In this document: positions 43,311 through 52,752 of the stretch, one piece after another | How the letters are laid out: each line of letters begins with the position of its first letter | How positions within the stretch are numbered: position 1 is the first letter of the stretch | Origin: Actinacidiphila oryziradicis | GTDB lineage: Bacteria > Actinomycetota > Actinomycetes > Streptomycetales > Streptomycetaceae | Assembly: GCF_005047355.1 (NCBI RefSeq) | Contig: NZ_SUMC01000039.1 | Location: 1-64,000, forward strand | Direction of reading: 5' to 3' | Length of the DNA: 64,000 bases | Notes under the pieces: generated by a model | The model's database searches: none | The model's input: only the letters and a program-made list of their open reading frames with translations | Told to the model about the DNA's origin: nothing | Position numbers and translations under genes: made by a program

Positions 43311-44927
43311 ATGACGACCACCCCCAACGCAGGTGTGCGGTCGCACGCCCCTCAGGAGGAAGGGACCGCCCGCGAGCCGATGACCCACGCGCAGATCATG
43401 CGCGCCCTGTCCGGGCTGCTGCTCGGCCTGTTCTGCGCCATCCTGTCAGAGACCGTCGTCACCAACGCGCTGCCGCGGATCATCAGCGACGTCGGCGGCG
43501 GCCAGTCCGCCTACACCTGGGTCGTCACCTCCTCGCTCCTCACGGTGACCGCCTCCACGCCCCTGTGGGGCAAGCTCGCCGACCAGTTCAGCAAGAAGAT
43601 CCTGGTCCAGTCAGCACTGGTGATCTTCGTCGTCGGCTCTCTGGTGGCCGGCTTCGCGCAGAACCCCGCTACGCTGATCACCGCCCGGGTCATCCAGGGC
43701 CTGGGTGTCGGCGGCCTGTCCGCCCTCGGCCAGATCGTGCTTGCCGCGATGATCTCCCCCCGCGAGCGCGGCCGCTACTCCGGCTACCTGGGCGCCACCT
43801 TCGCCGTCGCCACCGTCGGCGGCCCGCTGCTCGGCGGCGTCATCACCGACACCTCCTGGCTCGGCTGGCGCTGGTGCCTGTTCGTCGGCGTCCCCTTCGC
43901 GGTCGTCGCGCTGATCGTGCTGCAGCGCACGCTGAACCTGCCGGTGACCAAGCGCCAGGTCAAGGTCGACTGGGCCGGCGCCTTCTTCGTCATCGCCGCC
44001 GTCTGCCTGCTGCTTTTCTGGGTCACCTTCGCCGGTGCCAAGTACGACTGGCTGTCCTGGCTGTCCTGGCAGACCGGCGCACTGGTCGGCACGGCACTCC
44101 TGCTGACGCTGGTCTTCCTGTTCGTCGAGACGAAGGCCGGCGAGCCGATCATCCCGCTGCGCCTGTTCCGCAACCCCACCATCGCCCTCGCCTCCGCCGC
44201 CTCCCTGTTCGTCGGCATCGCCCTGTTCGCGGGCACCGTCTTCTTCAGCCAGTACTTCCAGCTCGCGCGCGGTGAGTCGCCGACCATGGCGGGTGTCATG
44301 ACGATCCCGTTCATCGCCGGTCTGTTCGTCTCCTCCACCGTCTCCGGCCGACTCATCACCCGCACCGGCAAGTGGAAGGCCTGGCTGCTGACCGGCGGCG
44401 CCCTGCTGACGGCGGGACTGGCCCTGCTCGGCACACTCCGCTACGACACCCCCTACCTCTACATAGCCTCCTGCATGGCGCTGATGGGCCTCGGTGTCGG
44501 CATGACCCTGCAGAACCTCGTACTGTGCACGCAGAACCAGGTGTCCCCGGACGACCTCGGCGCCGCGTCCTCCACGGTGACCTTCTTCCGCTCCCTCGGC
44601 GGCGCCGTGGGCGTCTCGGTACTCGGCTCGATCCTCACCACCCGCATCGGCCACCACGCCCTCACGACCATCACCCAGCTCAGCCCGCAGGACCAGGCCA
44701 CCGCCGCACAAGCATCCGGAAGCGGTCAACTGCCTGACCTCGCAATCCTGCCCGCCCCCGTCCGCACCTGGCTGGAGAGCGCCTACGGCCACGGCATCGG
44801 CGACATCTTCCTGTACGTCGCCCCCGTCGCCCTGATCGCCTTCCTGATCACCCTGTTCATCAAGGAGGTCCCACTGAGCGCGTCCAGCGGCCTCGCCCAG
44901 GCCATGGAGACGGACCGTACGCCCTGA
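43311..44927 (+). CDS. DHA2-family MFS multidrug efflux pump
   Basis: 538 residues with 14 predicted membrane helices. GKLADQFSKK is the loop 2-3 motif A, VIQGLGVGGLSALGQ motif B, and GYLGATFAVATVGGPLLGG the antiporter motif C. The length and the two extra central helices place it in the EmrB/QacA (DHA2) group of proton-driven exporters. It follows a MarR gene in the same operon and ends at a strong hairpin, so pump induction by its substrate through MarR is the simplest model. Confidence 0.9.
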   Translation: MTTTPNAGVRSHAPQEEGTAREPMTHAQIMRALSGLLLGLFCAILSETVVTNALPRIISDVGGGQSAYTWVVTSSLLTVTASTPLWGKLADQFSKKILVQSALVIFVVGSLVAGFAQNPATLITARVIQGLGVGGLSALGQIVLAAMISPRERGRYSGYLGATFAVATVGGPLLGGVITDTSWLGWRWCLFVGVPFAVVALIVLQRTLNLPVTKRQVKVDWAGAFFVIAAVCLLLFWVTFAGAKYDWLSWLSWQTGALVGTALLLTLVFLFVETKAGEPIIPLRLFRNPTIALASAASLFVGIALFAGTVFFSQYFQLARGESPTMAGVMTIPFIAGLFVSSTVSGRLITRTGKWKAWLLTGGALLTAGLALLGTLRYDTPYLYIASCMALMGLGVGMTLQNLVLCTQNQVSPDDLGAASSTVTFFRSLGGAVGVSVLGSILTTRIGHHALTTITQLSPQDQATAAQASGSGQLPDLAILPAPVRTWLESAYGHGIGDIFLYVAPVALIAFLITLFIKEVPLSASSGLAQAMETDRTP

Positions 44928-44940
44928 CCCGCACCTCAGG

Positions 44941-44980
44941 CCCCCACAGCAAGTGTCCCCGGGGACACCTGCCGTGGGGG
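44941..44980. terminator. Strong terminator after MFS gene
   Basis: CCCCCAC...GTGTCCCC pairs with GGGGACAC...GTGGGGG, a long stem with a small internal bulge, 14 bp after the MFS stop codon. The following 44990-45088 contain a short fragment reading like a TetR C-terminus (FLVRAVERGEISQDTDADV). Confidence 0.75.
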
Positions 44981-45088
44981 CCGCCGTCGGACGCGGCAGG
45001 ACGTTAACCGCCGGCGGTCGGTTCCTGGTACGGGCCGTCGAACGCGGCGAGATCTCTCAGGACACGGACGCCGACGTGACCGCGGCGA

Positions 45089-46000
45089 TCAGTCGTGCGT
45101 CTCCCGGGTCCGCGCCGTGGCGCTGCCGGTACCGGCGTCGGCTGTTTCCGTGCCCCATCCGGCGAGGAGGCGCAGGGAGGTCTCGGAGGGGCTGGCGGGT
45201 TCGGTGCCGTAGATGAGGAGGGTCTGGTCCGGGTCGTCTCCGGGGGTGAGGGCCTGGTAGGTGACGGTGAGGTCGCCGACGAGGGGGTGGTGGTAGTCCT
45301 TGGTGCCGGTGGTGCGCTGGTGGACGTTGTTGTCCGACCAGAAGCGGCGGAACTCCTGGCTGTGTATGGACAGTTCGCCGACGAGGGCGCTGAGGGCGGG
45401 GTCGTCGGGGTGGCGGCCGGCGTCGAGGCGGAGCATGGCGGCGGTGTCGGCGGCGACGCGGGTCCAGTCCCGGTACAGCTCGCGCGCGTGCGGGTCGAGG
45501 AAGACGAAGCGGGCCTGGTTCCGCTCGGCCGCGGGGAGCGCCCGGAAGTCGGTGATCAGCCGTCCGGCGAGCTGGTTGTGGGCCAGTACGTCGAGGCGCC
45601 GCCCGAGGACGAAGGCGGGGCGGCCGGCCTGCTGGAGGGTGTCCAGCAGGTCCCAGGTGGCGGGGTGGACGCGCTGGGGGCGGGGACGGGTGCGGCGGCG
45701 GGCGGGCTGGGGCCGGGCGAGGGTGTGCAGGTGGCTGCGCTCGGCGTCGTCGAGGTGCAGGGCGGTGGCGAGGGCGTCGAGCACCTCGGCGGAGGCGCTG
45801 GGGCTGCGGCCTTGTTCGAGGCGTGTGTAGTAGTCCACGCTCACCCCTGCCAGCCGGGCGAGTTCTTCCCGGCGCAGGCCGGACACCCGGCGCCGGCCGA
45901 GGCCGGGGTCGTCGAGTCCGGCTTCCTGCGGGGTGAGGCGGGAGCGGGCGGAGCGGAGGAATTCCGCCATCGACGCGCTTGTGGGGTGCTCACGGTCCAT
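45089..46000 (-). CDS. XRE regulator with MmyB-like ligand domain
   Basis: About 303 residues from ATG 46000. HTH: RREELARLAGVSVDYYTRLE QGR-type, followed by the MmyB-like C-terminal domain (WDLLDTLQQAGRPAFVLGRR, LAHNQLAGRLITDFRALP, ARELYRDWTRVAADTAAMLR). This domain is thought to bind fatty-acid-like ligands. It is divergent from an SDR gene, the standard arrangement in Streptomyces, and probably represses or activates it through the GGCCCAC palindrome between them. Confidence 0.88.
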   Translation of the reverse strand: MDREHPTSASMAEFLRSARSRLTPQEAGLDDPGLGRRRVSGLRREELARLAGVSVDYYTRLEQGRSPSASAEVLDALATALHLDDAERSHLHTLARPQPARRRTRPRPQRVHPATWDLLDTLQQAGRPAFVLGRRLDVLAHNQLAGRLITDFRALPAAERNQARFVFLDPHARELYRDWTRVAADTAAMLRLDAGRHPDDPALSALVGELSIHSQEFRRFWSDNNVHQRTTGTKDYHHPLVGDLTVTYQALTPGDDPDQTLLIYGTEPASPSETSLRLLAGWGTETADAGTGSATARTRETHD

Positions 46001-46045
46001 CTGTCCAGGATCGCGCATGTGCCGAGGATTCGGCGGCGGGAGGGT

Positions 46046-46075
46046 GGCCCACTTTGTCCCCCGACGAGGTGGGCC
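46046..46075. promoter_or_regulatory. GGCCCAC palindrome between XRE and SDR genes
   Basis: GGCCCAC (46046-46052) and GTGGGCC (46069-46075) form a 7-bp inverted repeat with a 16-nt spacer, midway between the divergent starts at 46000 and 46183. Likely binding site of the MmyB-type regulator. Confidence 0.45.
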
Positions 46076-46182
46076 CTTCTAGGGCCTCTTTTGCCTGTTC
46101 AGAGCTGGTTCAGTGGATGTCGGGCCTCGCCGCCGGACGCGGTGGCCCAGGCACTTATCCGACAGACATATGGAGGCATCTC

Positions 46183-47022
46183 ATGTCAACGTGGTTCATC
46201 ACCGGCGCATCCCGCGGACTGGGCCTGGAGATCGCGCGGGCCGCGCTGAGGGGCGGCGACACGGTCGTGGCCGCCGCCCGGAACCCGCAGAAACTGCCGG
46301 ACGACCTGCGGCACTCCGACCGGGTCCTCGGCGTCGCCCTCGACGTCACCCGGACCGAGGAGATCACGGCTGCCGTCGAAACCGCCGTGGAGCGTTTCGG
46401 CAGCATCGACGTCCTCGTCAACAACGCGGGCCGTGGCCTGCTCGGGGCGCTGGAGGAGATCACGGACGCCGAGGCGCGCTCGCTCTTCGACCTCAATGTC
46501 TTCGGGCTGATCAACATGACCCGCGCCGTCCTGCCCGTCATGCGGGCGGCCGGGGCGGGGAAGATCGTGCACATCGGCTCCCGCTCCGGATTCGAGGGAG
46601 AGCCCGGGGTGAGCATGTACAGCGCCTCGAAGTTCGCGGTGGCCGGTATCAGCGAGGCGCTCGCGGTGGAGCTGGAGCCGTTCGGGATCCAGAGCATGGT
46701 CGTGGAGCCCGGTGTCTTCCGCACCGACTTCCTCGACACCAGTTCCCTGTCGACCGCGGCCCGGCGCATCACCGCCTACGACGGCACACCCGCCCACGCC
46801 ACCCTGGACTGGATCGACACCGCCAACCACAACCAGCTCGGGGACCCCGTCAAGGGCGCCGCCCTGATCCACGAGGTCACCATTGGTGACAAGCTCCCCG
46901 GGCATCTGGCCCTGGGCCGTGACGCGATCGAACGCCAACTGGTCAAGATCCGCAGCCTTCAGGACGACCTCGCGGCCTGGCAGGACAAGTCCTCCGCCAC
47001 CGTCTGCGACGACGCCGCCTGA
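46183..47022 (+). CDS. SDR family oxidoreductase
   Basis: 279 residues from ATG 46183 (GGAGG 8 nt upstream). FITGASRGLGLEIARAALRG for the cofactor, VNNAGRGLLG, Ser in HIGSRSG and YSASK complete the classical SDR active site. AAARNPQKL favours NADP(H). It heads a two-gene operon of SDRs controlled by the divergent MmyB-type regulator. Substrate unknown. Confidence 0.88.
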   Translation: MSTWFITGASRGLGLEIARAALRGGDTVVAAARNPQKLPDDLRHSDRVLGVALDVTRTEEITAAVETAVERFGSIDVLVNNAGRGLLGALEEITDAEARSLFDLNVFGLINMTRAVLPVMRAAGAGKIVHIGSRSGFEGEPGVSMYSASKFAVAGISEALAVELEPFGIQSMVVEPGVFRTDFLDTSSLSTAARRITAYDGTPAHATLDWIDTANHNQLGDPVKGAALIHEVTIGDKLPGHLALGRDAIERQLVKIRSLQDDLAAWQDKSSATVCDDAA

Positions 47023-47086
47023 TCACCCCGGCCGAACCCTGAGCAACAGCTCGAACGATCCCTGAGGAACAGGAAGTACCCCAGCC

Positions 47087-47875
47087 ATGACATCAGCCAT
47101 GACATCCCTGCTGACCGGACGGCCGCTCGACGGCCGCGTGGCCGTGGTCACCGGCGCCTCCAGCGGAATGGGGGCGGCCACCGCACGCCGGCTCGCCGAA
47201 CTCGGAGCCGCTGTCGCCGTCGTCGCCCGCCGCAAGGAGAAGCTCGAAGCCCTCGCCGCCGACATCACCGCGGCCGGAGGCAAGGCCATATGCCTGGCTG
47301 CCGACGTCACCGACCGTGCGGCCGTCCTCGCGGCCGCCGACCAGGTGTCGGACACACTGGGACCCGCGGACCTGGTGTTCAACAACGCGGGCGTCCAGCT
47401 GATCTCCGCCATCGACGAGCTCAAGGTCGACGACTGGCAGCGGCAGATCGATCTTAACGTCACAGGAGTGATGAACGTGATCGCCGCCTTCCTCCCGCAC
47501 CTGACGGCCACAGCCGAGCAGGGAAAGCCCGCCGACCTGATCAACACCTCCTCCATCGCGGCGACACGCATCCTGGAGAAGTACTCGATCTACTCCGGCA
47601 CCAAGGCCTACATCAGTCACCTGACCCGTCTCATCCGCGTCGAACTGGGCCGGAAGAACGTACGGGTGAGTGCCATCGAGCCCGGCATGGTCGACACCGA
47701 ACTGCCCGACCACGTCACCGACCCCGACGCCAGCGCCATGATGGCAGGCCTACTCAGCGACATCGAGTGCCTGCGCGACACGGACATCGCGGAGACCGTC
47801 GCCTTCATCTCCGCCCTTCCCCGACACGTCAACATCAGCGAACTGACCATCCTGCCCACGGCCCAGCCCGTATAG
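47087..47875 (+). CDS. SDR family oxidoreductase
   Basis: 262 residues; ATG 47087 or 47099 may start. VVTGASSGMGAATARRLAEL, NNAGVQLISA, Ser in NTSSIAATR and YSGTK are all present; VVARRKEKL suggests NADP(H). It follows the previous SDR gene by 64 bp in the same direction and ends at a hairpin, so the two are probably cotranscribed. The two SDRs are clearly different (not a recent duplication). Confidence 0.88.
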   Translation: MTSAMTSLLTGRPLDGRVAVVTGASSGMGAATARRLAELGAAVAVVARRKEKLEALAADITAAGGKAICLAADVTDRAAVLAAADQVSDTLGPADLVFNNAGVQLISAIDELKVDDWQRQIDLNVTGVMNVIAAFLPHLTATAEQGKPADLINTSSIAATRILEKYSIYSGTKAYISHLTRLIRVELGRKNVRVSAIEPGMVDTELPDHVTDPDASAMMAGLLSDIECLRDTDIAETVAFISALPRHVNISELTILPTAQPV

Positions 47876-47933
47876 AGCGGCGGACGACGTCTGCCCGCCG
47901 CCGGTCTCGTGCGGCGACCGGACGGCTGGGCAC

Positions 47934-47969
47934 GCGCCCTCTGACACCCGTACGACCGTCAGAGGGCGC
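47934..47969. terminator. Bidirectional terminator
   Basis: GCGCCCTCTGAC and GTCAGAGGGCGC form a perfect 12-bp stem with a 12-nt loop between the convergent SDR and XRE genes. Confidence 0.8.
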
Positions 47970-48037
47970 GGGCGGTCGGAGGTGCGCCGGGGCGACGAGA
48001 CGCCGCGTCAGCCCCTGCTGACCGCCGCTGTGAGGGA

Positions 48038-48904
48038 TCAGATCAGGCGGTCCGGCAGAGGATCCGGGGCAGTGAGATTCTGATGTCCTATGACGCGTAG
48101 CAGTTCGAGCTGTCCCGCAGCATCGCTGCCCGGGCGGGGGGCGAAGACGAGCAGCCGCTGGTCCCGCCGGGCTGTGGCGAGTACTTCGCAGTCGATGCAG
48201 ACGATGCCGACGGTGGGGTGGACGATGCGCTTGCGGTCGCTGCGGCGTACGGCGACGTCATGGCGCTCCCACAAATCGTCGAACTCTCTGCTGGCGGCGC
48301 GCAGGGCGCTGACAAGCTTCGCGGCCTGCGGGTCCCGGGGTCGTAGTGCGACCGCGGCACGCAGGTCTGCGACCTGAACCTGGCTCTGGCGCTCGTGGTC
48401 TTCACGGGGGTAGAGCGCCCGCGTGGCCGGCTGGGTGAACCATCGGTAGGTGAAGCTGCGGGCGAGTCCGGTATGTGCGGTCTGTTCGCCGAGCAGTGCG
48501 ACCGCCATCCTGTTCTGCACAAGGATCTCGCCCAGGTCGGAGACGACCTGCGCAGGCAGTTCGGTGAGTGCGTCCAGCAGTCGCAGCAGGCCTGGGCTGA
48601 CGTGGTCGTCGGCAGCGAAGGCGGGCGGAGCATGGTGACCGGCCAGGTGGAACAGGTGGTCGCGTTCGTCGATACCCAGCCGCAGCGCTCGGGCGAGCGC
48701 GGTGAGCATCTGCGGTGACGGCTGCGGACCACGAGCCTGCTCCAGCCGGATGTAGTAGTCCGGGGACATCCCCGCGAGCTGGGCGACCTCGTACCGACGC
48801 AATCCCGGCGTCCGTCGGCGTGCGCCCTCGGGAACGCCTACGTCGGCGGGCTGCAGCAGCTCGCGGCGGCGCCGCAGGAAGCCGGCGAGCTCCTTCTTGT
48901 CCAC
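48038..48904 (-). CDS. XRE regulator with MmyB-like ligand domain
   Basis: 288 residues from GTG 48904, where DKKELAGFLRRRRELLQPAD begins a normal N-terminus; the longer frame to 48997 runs through the divergent promoter. HTH: RRYEVAQLAGMSPDYYIRLE. The C-terminal MmyB domain contains VSDLGEILVQNRMAVALLGE, FTQPATRALYPREDHERQSQ and an end strand VIGHQNLTAPDP. It is divergent from an NmrA-type gene, its probable target. A second copy of this regulator type lies 2 kb away at 45089 but is only distantly similar. Confidence 0.87.
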   Translation of the reverse strand: MDKKELAGFLRRRRELLQPADVGVPEGARRRTPGLRRYEVAQLAGMSPDYYIRLEQARGPQPSPQMLTALARALRLGIDERDHLFHLAGHHAPPAFAADDHVSPGLLRLLDALTELPAQVVSDLGEILVQNRMAVALLGEQTAHTGLARSFTYRWFTQPATRALYPREDHERQSQVQVADLRAAVALRPRDPQAAKLVSALRAASREFDDLWERHDVAVRRSDRKRIVHPTVGIVCIDCEVLATARRDQRLLVFAPRPGSDAAGQLELLRVIGHQNLTAPDPLPDRLI

Positions 48905-48936
48905 GCATCCGAGTATGGGCCTTCCGGGTGCGGGCA

Positions 48937-48975
48937 GGGAGGGACTGCCGATACCTGTCTTCCCAGGTCCCTCCC
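48937..48975. promoter_or_regulatory. GGGAGGGAC inverted repeat
   Basis: GGGAGGGAC (48937-48945) and GTCCCTCCC (48967-48975) form a 9-bp inverted repeat with a 21-nt spacer in the divergent promoter between the XRE and NmrA genes. Candidate operator. Confidence 0.4.
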
Positions 48976-49059
48976 GGAGCGGTGCGGGCTGTCGCACCTT
49001 GGTGGGGCGAGCTCATCGCAGCGAGCCAACCGAGCCAACCGAGTAAAGGGAAGAACCTG

Positions 49060-49899
49060 ATGAAGATCCTCGTCACCGGCGCCACCGGAACCGTCGGCGG
49101 ACATGTCGCCCGACAACTCTCCGGCAGCGGCCACCAGCTCGTGGCCCTGGTACGTGACCCGTCCAAGGCCGACCTGCCCGCCGACATCACGATCGTCGAG
49201 GGTGACCTGACCGACCCCTCCGCCGTGCGCCGGGCCTTGGACGGCACCGACCGGGCGTTCCTCAACATGGCCGACGACAACGGCGCCGTCTTCGCCGAGG
49301 CCGCCGCGAAGGCCGGGCTGGGACACGCCGTGCTGCTCTCCTCCTTCACCTCGGTCACCGAACTGCCCTTCGGCCCGGCGAACATCATCACCGCTCGCCA
49401 CCAGGCCGGTGAGCAGGCGCTCACGAAGGCCGGTGTGCCCTCGACGTTCCTGCGGTCAGCTGGGTTCGACTACAACATCCTGATGTGGGTCGCTGGCGCC
49501 GCCGACGGTGTCGTGCGCGCCCCGAACGCGGACGTGAAGCTCCCGGTGGTCGACCCGGCCGACATCGCCGCCGCGGCCGTCGCCGTGCTCACCGCCGCCG
49601 ACCCGAAGCCCGGGGCATACTCGATCACCGGGCCGCAGAGCCTGTCCGTGCGCGACCAGATCGCCGTCATCAACAAGACGCTGGACCGCTCGTACACCGT
49701 GCAGGAGATCAGTCAGGCCGAGGCGGCCACGGCGGCGTTTCCGCAAGGCACCCCGGACTTCGTCACCACCTCCGTGCTGGAGACCATGGGTCCTGGCGCG
49801 GCCGTACTCGTCCCCAGCGATGACGTCCAGGCCCTGACCGGCAAGGCGGCCCGGTCCTTCCGGGCTTGGGTCGTCGACAACGCCAAGGCCATCGCGTGA
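49060..49899 (+). CDS. NmrA-type NAD(P)-binding protein
   Basis: 279 residues from ATG 49060. ILVTGATGTVGGHVARQLSG binds NAD(P); ALVRDPSKADLPADITIVEG and GDLTDPSAVRRALDGTDRAF are typical of atypical SDRs of the NmrA/HSCARG and quinone reductase 2 group. No YxxxK motif, as expected. Either a redox sensor or an NADPH-dependent quinone reductase. Divergent from the MmyB-type regulator. Confidence 0.85.
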   Translation: MKILVTGATGTVGGHVARQLSGSGHQLVALVRDPSKADLPADITIVEGDLTDPSAVRRALDGTDRAFLNMADDNGAVFAEAAAKAGLGHAVLLSSFTSVTELPFGPANIITARHQAGEQALTKAGVPSTFLRSAGFDYNILMWVAGAADGVVRAPNADVKLPVVDPADIAAAAVAVLTAADPKPGAYSITGPQSLSVRDQIAVINKTLDRSYTVQEISQAEAATAAFPQGTPDFVTTSVLETMGPGAAVLVPSDDVQALTGKAARSFRAWVVDNAKAIA

Positions 49900-50440
49900 C
49901 GCCGGTACATCCCGTGTTCCCCATCACTGCTCAACAGCAGGTGGTGTGAGTACAGCGCTGATGGTGCGTGCGGGCACGGCGACGGGGTGCCCTGGAGCGG
50001 GGCCCCCGTTCCCGTGCTCGGCGGGCCCCAGGGCCAATTGCCTCTCCGGCTGGGCGAACTGGTAGCCCGACAGTTTCGGCGGGCCGGTGGGGGCCGAGGG
50101 TCTCCATGCCGCCTCCCCCCAGGCACGGTGCCCCCTTCCGCCGACCGCTCCCTCAGCTGCTGATCGGCCTGCCGACAGCTCGGGGCCGCTTTCCGGAGCT
50201 CTCGCGAGTCTGGGCCACGGCGGCACCCCATGCACCTCACCGACTGGGCACCACGCACCTTGGGTCCGTCCTCGACGTGGCCCGTCGCCATGAGGACCTC
50301 CGGCGCATTCAGGTACTCCACGCCGATAGGTGTCCGCGTACAAGCGAACGTGCACCACCTCGTACGGATGAAGGTGCACCGTTTCGGGACGGTAAAACTA
50401 ACCTCGCGCCTTCACGTGGTGGGCTGTCCGATGTTAGGCG
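49900..50440. other. No convincing gene; probable IS flank
   Basis: Frames on both strands are Pro/Arg-rich without motifs. The stretch directly precedes a decayed IS1380-type transposase, so it may include lost IS sequence. Confidence 0.35.
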
Positions 50441-51575
50441 GTGTGCAGGTCAGGGGGACGGCCGCCACTGGTCGCCTCCGACCCGACGGTCTCCCGTCTC
50501 GTCGACACCCTCGCCTCCAGCGGCGACAAGGCCCTGGAAGCAATCCGGGCCGCACGGGCCGAAGCACGCCTGCGTGCCTGGAAGTTGGCCGGCGAGAAGG
50601 CGCCTGATGCGGGCGGGGAGGTGACCGTCGACCTGGACGGAGTGCTGGTGATCGCGCACTCCGACAAGGAGGACGCCGCACCGACCTGGAAGAAGACATA
50701 CGGCCACCACTCGCTGATGGGGTTCGTCGACCACGGCCCCAGCGGCACGGGGGAACCGGTCGCTGCCCTGCTCAGACCGGGCAACGCGGGCTCGAACACC
50801 GCCGCGGCCGACCACATCACCGCCGCCCGCCAGGCCCTGGCCCAGCTGCCGAAGAAATACCGGCGAGGACGCCGGACCTTGATCCGCACCGATTCCGCGG
50901 GTGGCACCCGCAAGTTCGTCGACTGGCTCGCCAGCGGGGCCGATGGCTGTCCCACTCGGCCGGCATGGTGATCACCGAACAGATCCACCAGCACGTGCTG
51001 AAGGTCCCCGCCTCCGCCTGGACGCCGGCCGTTGATGCCGACGGCGAGATCCGTAAGGGCGCCTGGGTCGCCGAACTCACCGGCGGCATCCTGGACGGCT
51101 GGCCCAAGGGCATGCGGCTGATCGTCCGCAAGGAACGGCCGCATCAGAGGCCCAGTTGAGGCTCACCGACATGGACGGGCTGTGACTGACGTGCTTCGCG
51201 ACGAACACGAGCCGTCGGCCGATCGCAGAGCTCGAGCTCCGCCACCGCCTGCGGGCCCGCGCGGAGGACCGGATCCGGGCCGTCCGGGCCATTGGTCTGC
51301 GCAACCTTCCCCTCAAGCACACCGCCCACAACCGCGTCTGGCTCGAGATCGTGCAGATCGCGCTGGACCTGCTGGCCTGGATGCCGATGCTCGCCCTGAC
51401 CGGCCAGGCCCGTCTCTGGGAACCCCGACGACTGCGGCTCCGCCTATTCACCACGGCTGGACAACTCGTCACCACCGGCCGCCGCCGGATCCTCCGCTTG
51501 GCGCGGCACTGGCCCTGGACCAGCCACATCACCACCGCACTCGAACGGCTCGCTCAACTGTCGAATCCCGGCTGA
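50441..51575 (+). pseudogene. IS1380-type transposase remnant (copy 1)
   Basis: Pieces of one transposase are spread over frames: VASDPTVSRLVDTLASSGDK, VTVDLDGVLVIAHSDKEDAA (first Asp of the DDE set), LLRPGNAGSNTAAADHITAA, RRTLIRTDSAGGTRKFVDWL (second Asp); next frame ASAWTPAVDADGEIRKGAWV and WPKGMRLIVRKERPH; then LELRHRLRARAEDRIRAVRA (Glu region) and a C-terminus NRVWLEIVQIALDLLAWMPM. The first 100 or so residues are missing and frameshifts occur near 50950 and 51170. A hairpin at 51694-51722 may be part of the element's end. Confidence 0.8.
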
Positions 51576-51693
51576 CCAGCGAATCCGCCCGTCCCTACGA
51601 CCACAGCACTCACCCCGGAACAGTGGAATCCGGCGCCCACCCGACGCGCCAGTCGGACCACCGGCATGCCCGCTGTCCGGCAGGCAAAGCAAA

Positions 51694-51722
51694 ACGGTCC
51701 GCCGACTCCGTCGGTGGACCGT
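51694..51722. terminator. Hairpin between IS remnant and SDR gene
   Basis: ACGGTCCGCCGAC and GTCGGTGGACCGT form a 13-bp stem (one G-T pair) with a 3-nt loop. It could terminate the convergent SDR transcript. Confidence 0.5.
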
Positions 51723-51790
51723 CATGCAAGATCGAGGCTAGGAAGAAGCCACGGCCGAGCGGGACACGCCTGCGGACGCGGTTCCATCTG

Positions 51791-52579
51791 TCAGAGGGTC
51801 ACGACGGAGGTCTGTCCGCCATCCAGCGTCAGCGTGACGCCGTAGATGTAGGACGCCTTGGGGGAGACGAGGAACCTCACGGCGTTCGCCACGTCCTCCG
51901 CCTCTCCACCGCGTCCGGCAGGCACCTTGGCGAGGAGCCCCTTGAGCGCGTCACGGATGCCCTCGTTCGTCGGGGTCAGAATGACACCGGGATCGACGGA
52001 GTTGACCCGTACCCCTCGAGGACCGTACTCCGCCGTCCACGATTTGGTCAGCATGGACAACGCCCCCTTCGAAGCCTGGAAGGCGGCGGTGCCGGCAGCC
52101 GCCATCAAGGTGCTCAGGCTCCCCACGTTGACGATGCATCCGTGACCGCGCTCGGCCATGGCCGGGGCGAAGGCTCCCGTCAGCATGAACGGCGCCTTGG
52201 TGTGCAGGGTGAAATGCGTGTCGAACGTCTCCTCCGGAGTGGACTCGGTCGGCGCGAAGCCTCCCCCACCGGCGTTGTTGACCAGGACGTCGAGCGGGCC
52301 GTCGATGGCGTCCTGGACCTGCGCGATCAGGGCGCGCACCGATGCGGAGTTGCTTAGGTCGGCGAGCAGATCTATCGCTCGGCCACCCGCGGCCTCGATC
52401 ATCCGACGGGTTTCGGCGGCCCGGTCCCGGTCGCGGCCGGTGACGACGACCGCGTATCCGTCCTCGGCCAGGCCGACTGCCGTCGCGCGGCCGATCCCAC
52501 TGGTCGAACCGGTCACCAGCGCCCACGACGTGCCCGATGTGCCTGTTGCGGGCGTCCCTTGGTGGCTGTTCTGGCTCAT
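51791..52579 (-). CDS. SDR protein with Phe in place of catalytic Tyr
   Basis: 262 residues. ALVTGSTSGIGRATAVGLAE and VLVNNAGGGGFAP are standard, and the Ser region NVGSLSTLMAAAG is present, but the expected YxxxK reads FQASK (in GTAAFQASKGALSM). Loss of the Tyr hydroxyl should abolish normal dehydrogenase chemistry, so this may be a binding protein or a decayed enzyme. The rest, including the TLDGGQTSVV end, is intact. It is divergent from a broken methyltransferase gene; both promoters contain TGAACGTTCA palindromes. Confidence 0.85.
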   Translation of the reverse strand: MSQNSHQGTPATGTSGTSWALVTGSTSGIGRATAVGLAEDGYAVVVTGRDRDRAAETRRMIEAAGGRAIDLLADLSNSASVRALIAQVQDAIDGPLDVLVNNAGGGGFAPTESTPEETFDTHFTLHTKAPFMLTGAFAPAMAERGHGCIVNVGSLSTLMAAAGTAAFQASKGALSMLTKSWTAEYGPRGVRVNSVDPGVILTPTNEGIRDALKGLLAKVPAGRGGEAEDVANAVRFLVSPKASYIYGVTLTLDGGQTSVVTL

Positions 52580-52613
52580 GGCCTCATACCCTCACAGTTC
52601 CCAGTAGCTAGAA

Positions 52614-52740
52614 TGAACGTTCACTCATCATAGAGGTGACGGCGACGGCGCATCCGACTGCCCTTCGACCCAACGCCGTGAGTGGCCAACGCCGCAAACC
52701 TGCCACGATATCTCCACTTGCTACAGAATGAACGTTCATT
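52614..52740. promoter_or_regulatory. Paired TGAACGTTCA operators
   Basis: TGAACGTTCA at 52614-52623 sits near the start of the SDR gene, and AATGAACGTTCATT (52727-52740), a perfect 14-bp palindrome, sits 13 bp before the methyltransferase start. Both are followed by similar AT-rich steps (CATCATAGAGG and CATTATAGAGG), suggesting that each divergent gene has its own operator-promoter. Confidence 0.65.
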
Positions 52741-52752
52741 CATTATAGAGGC

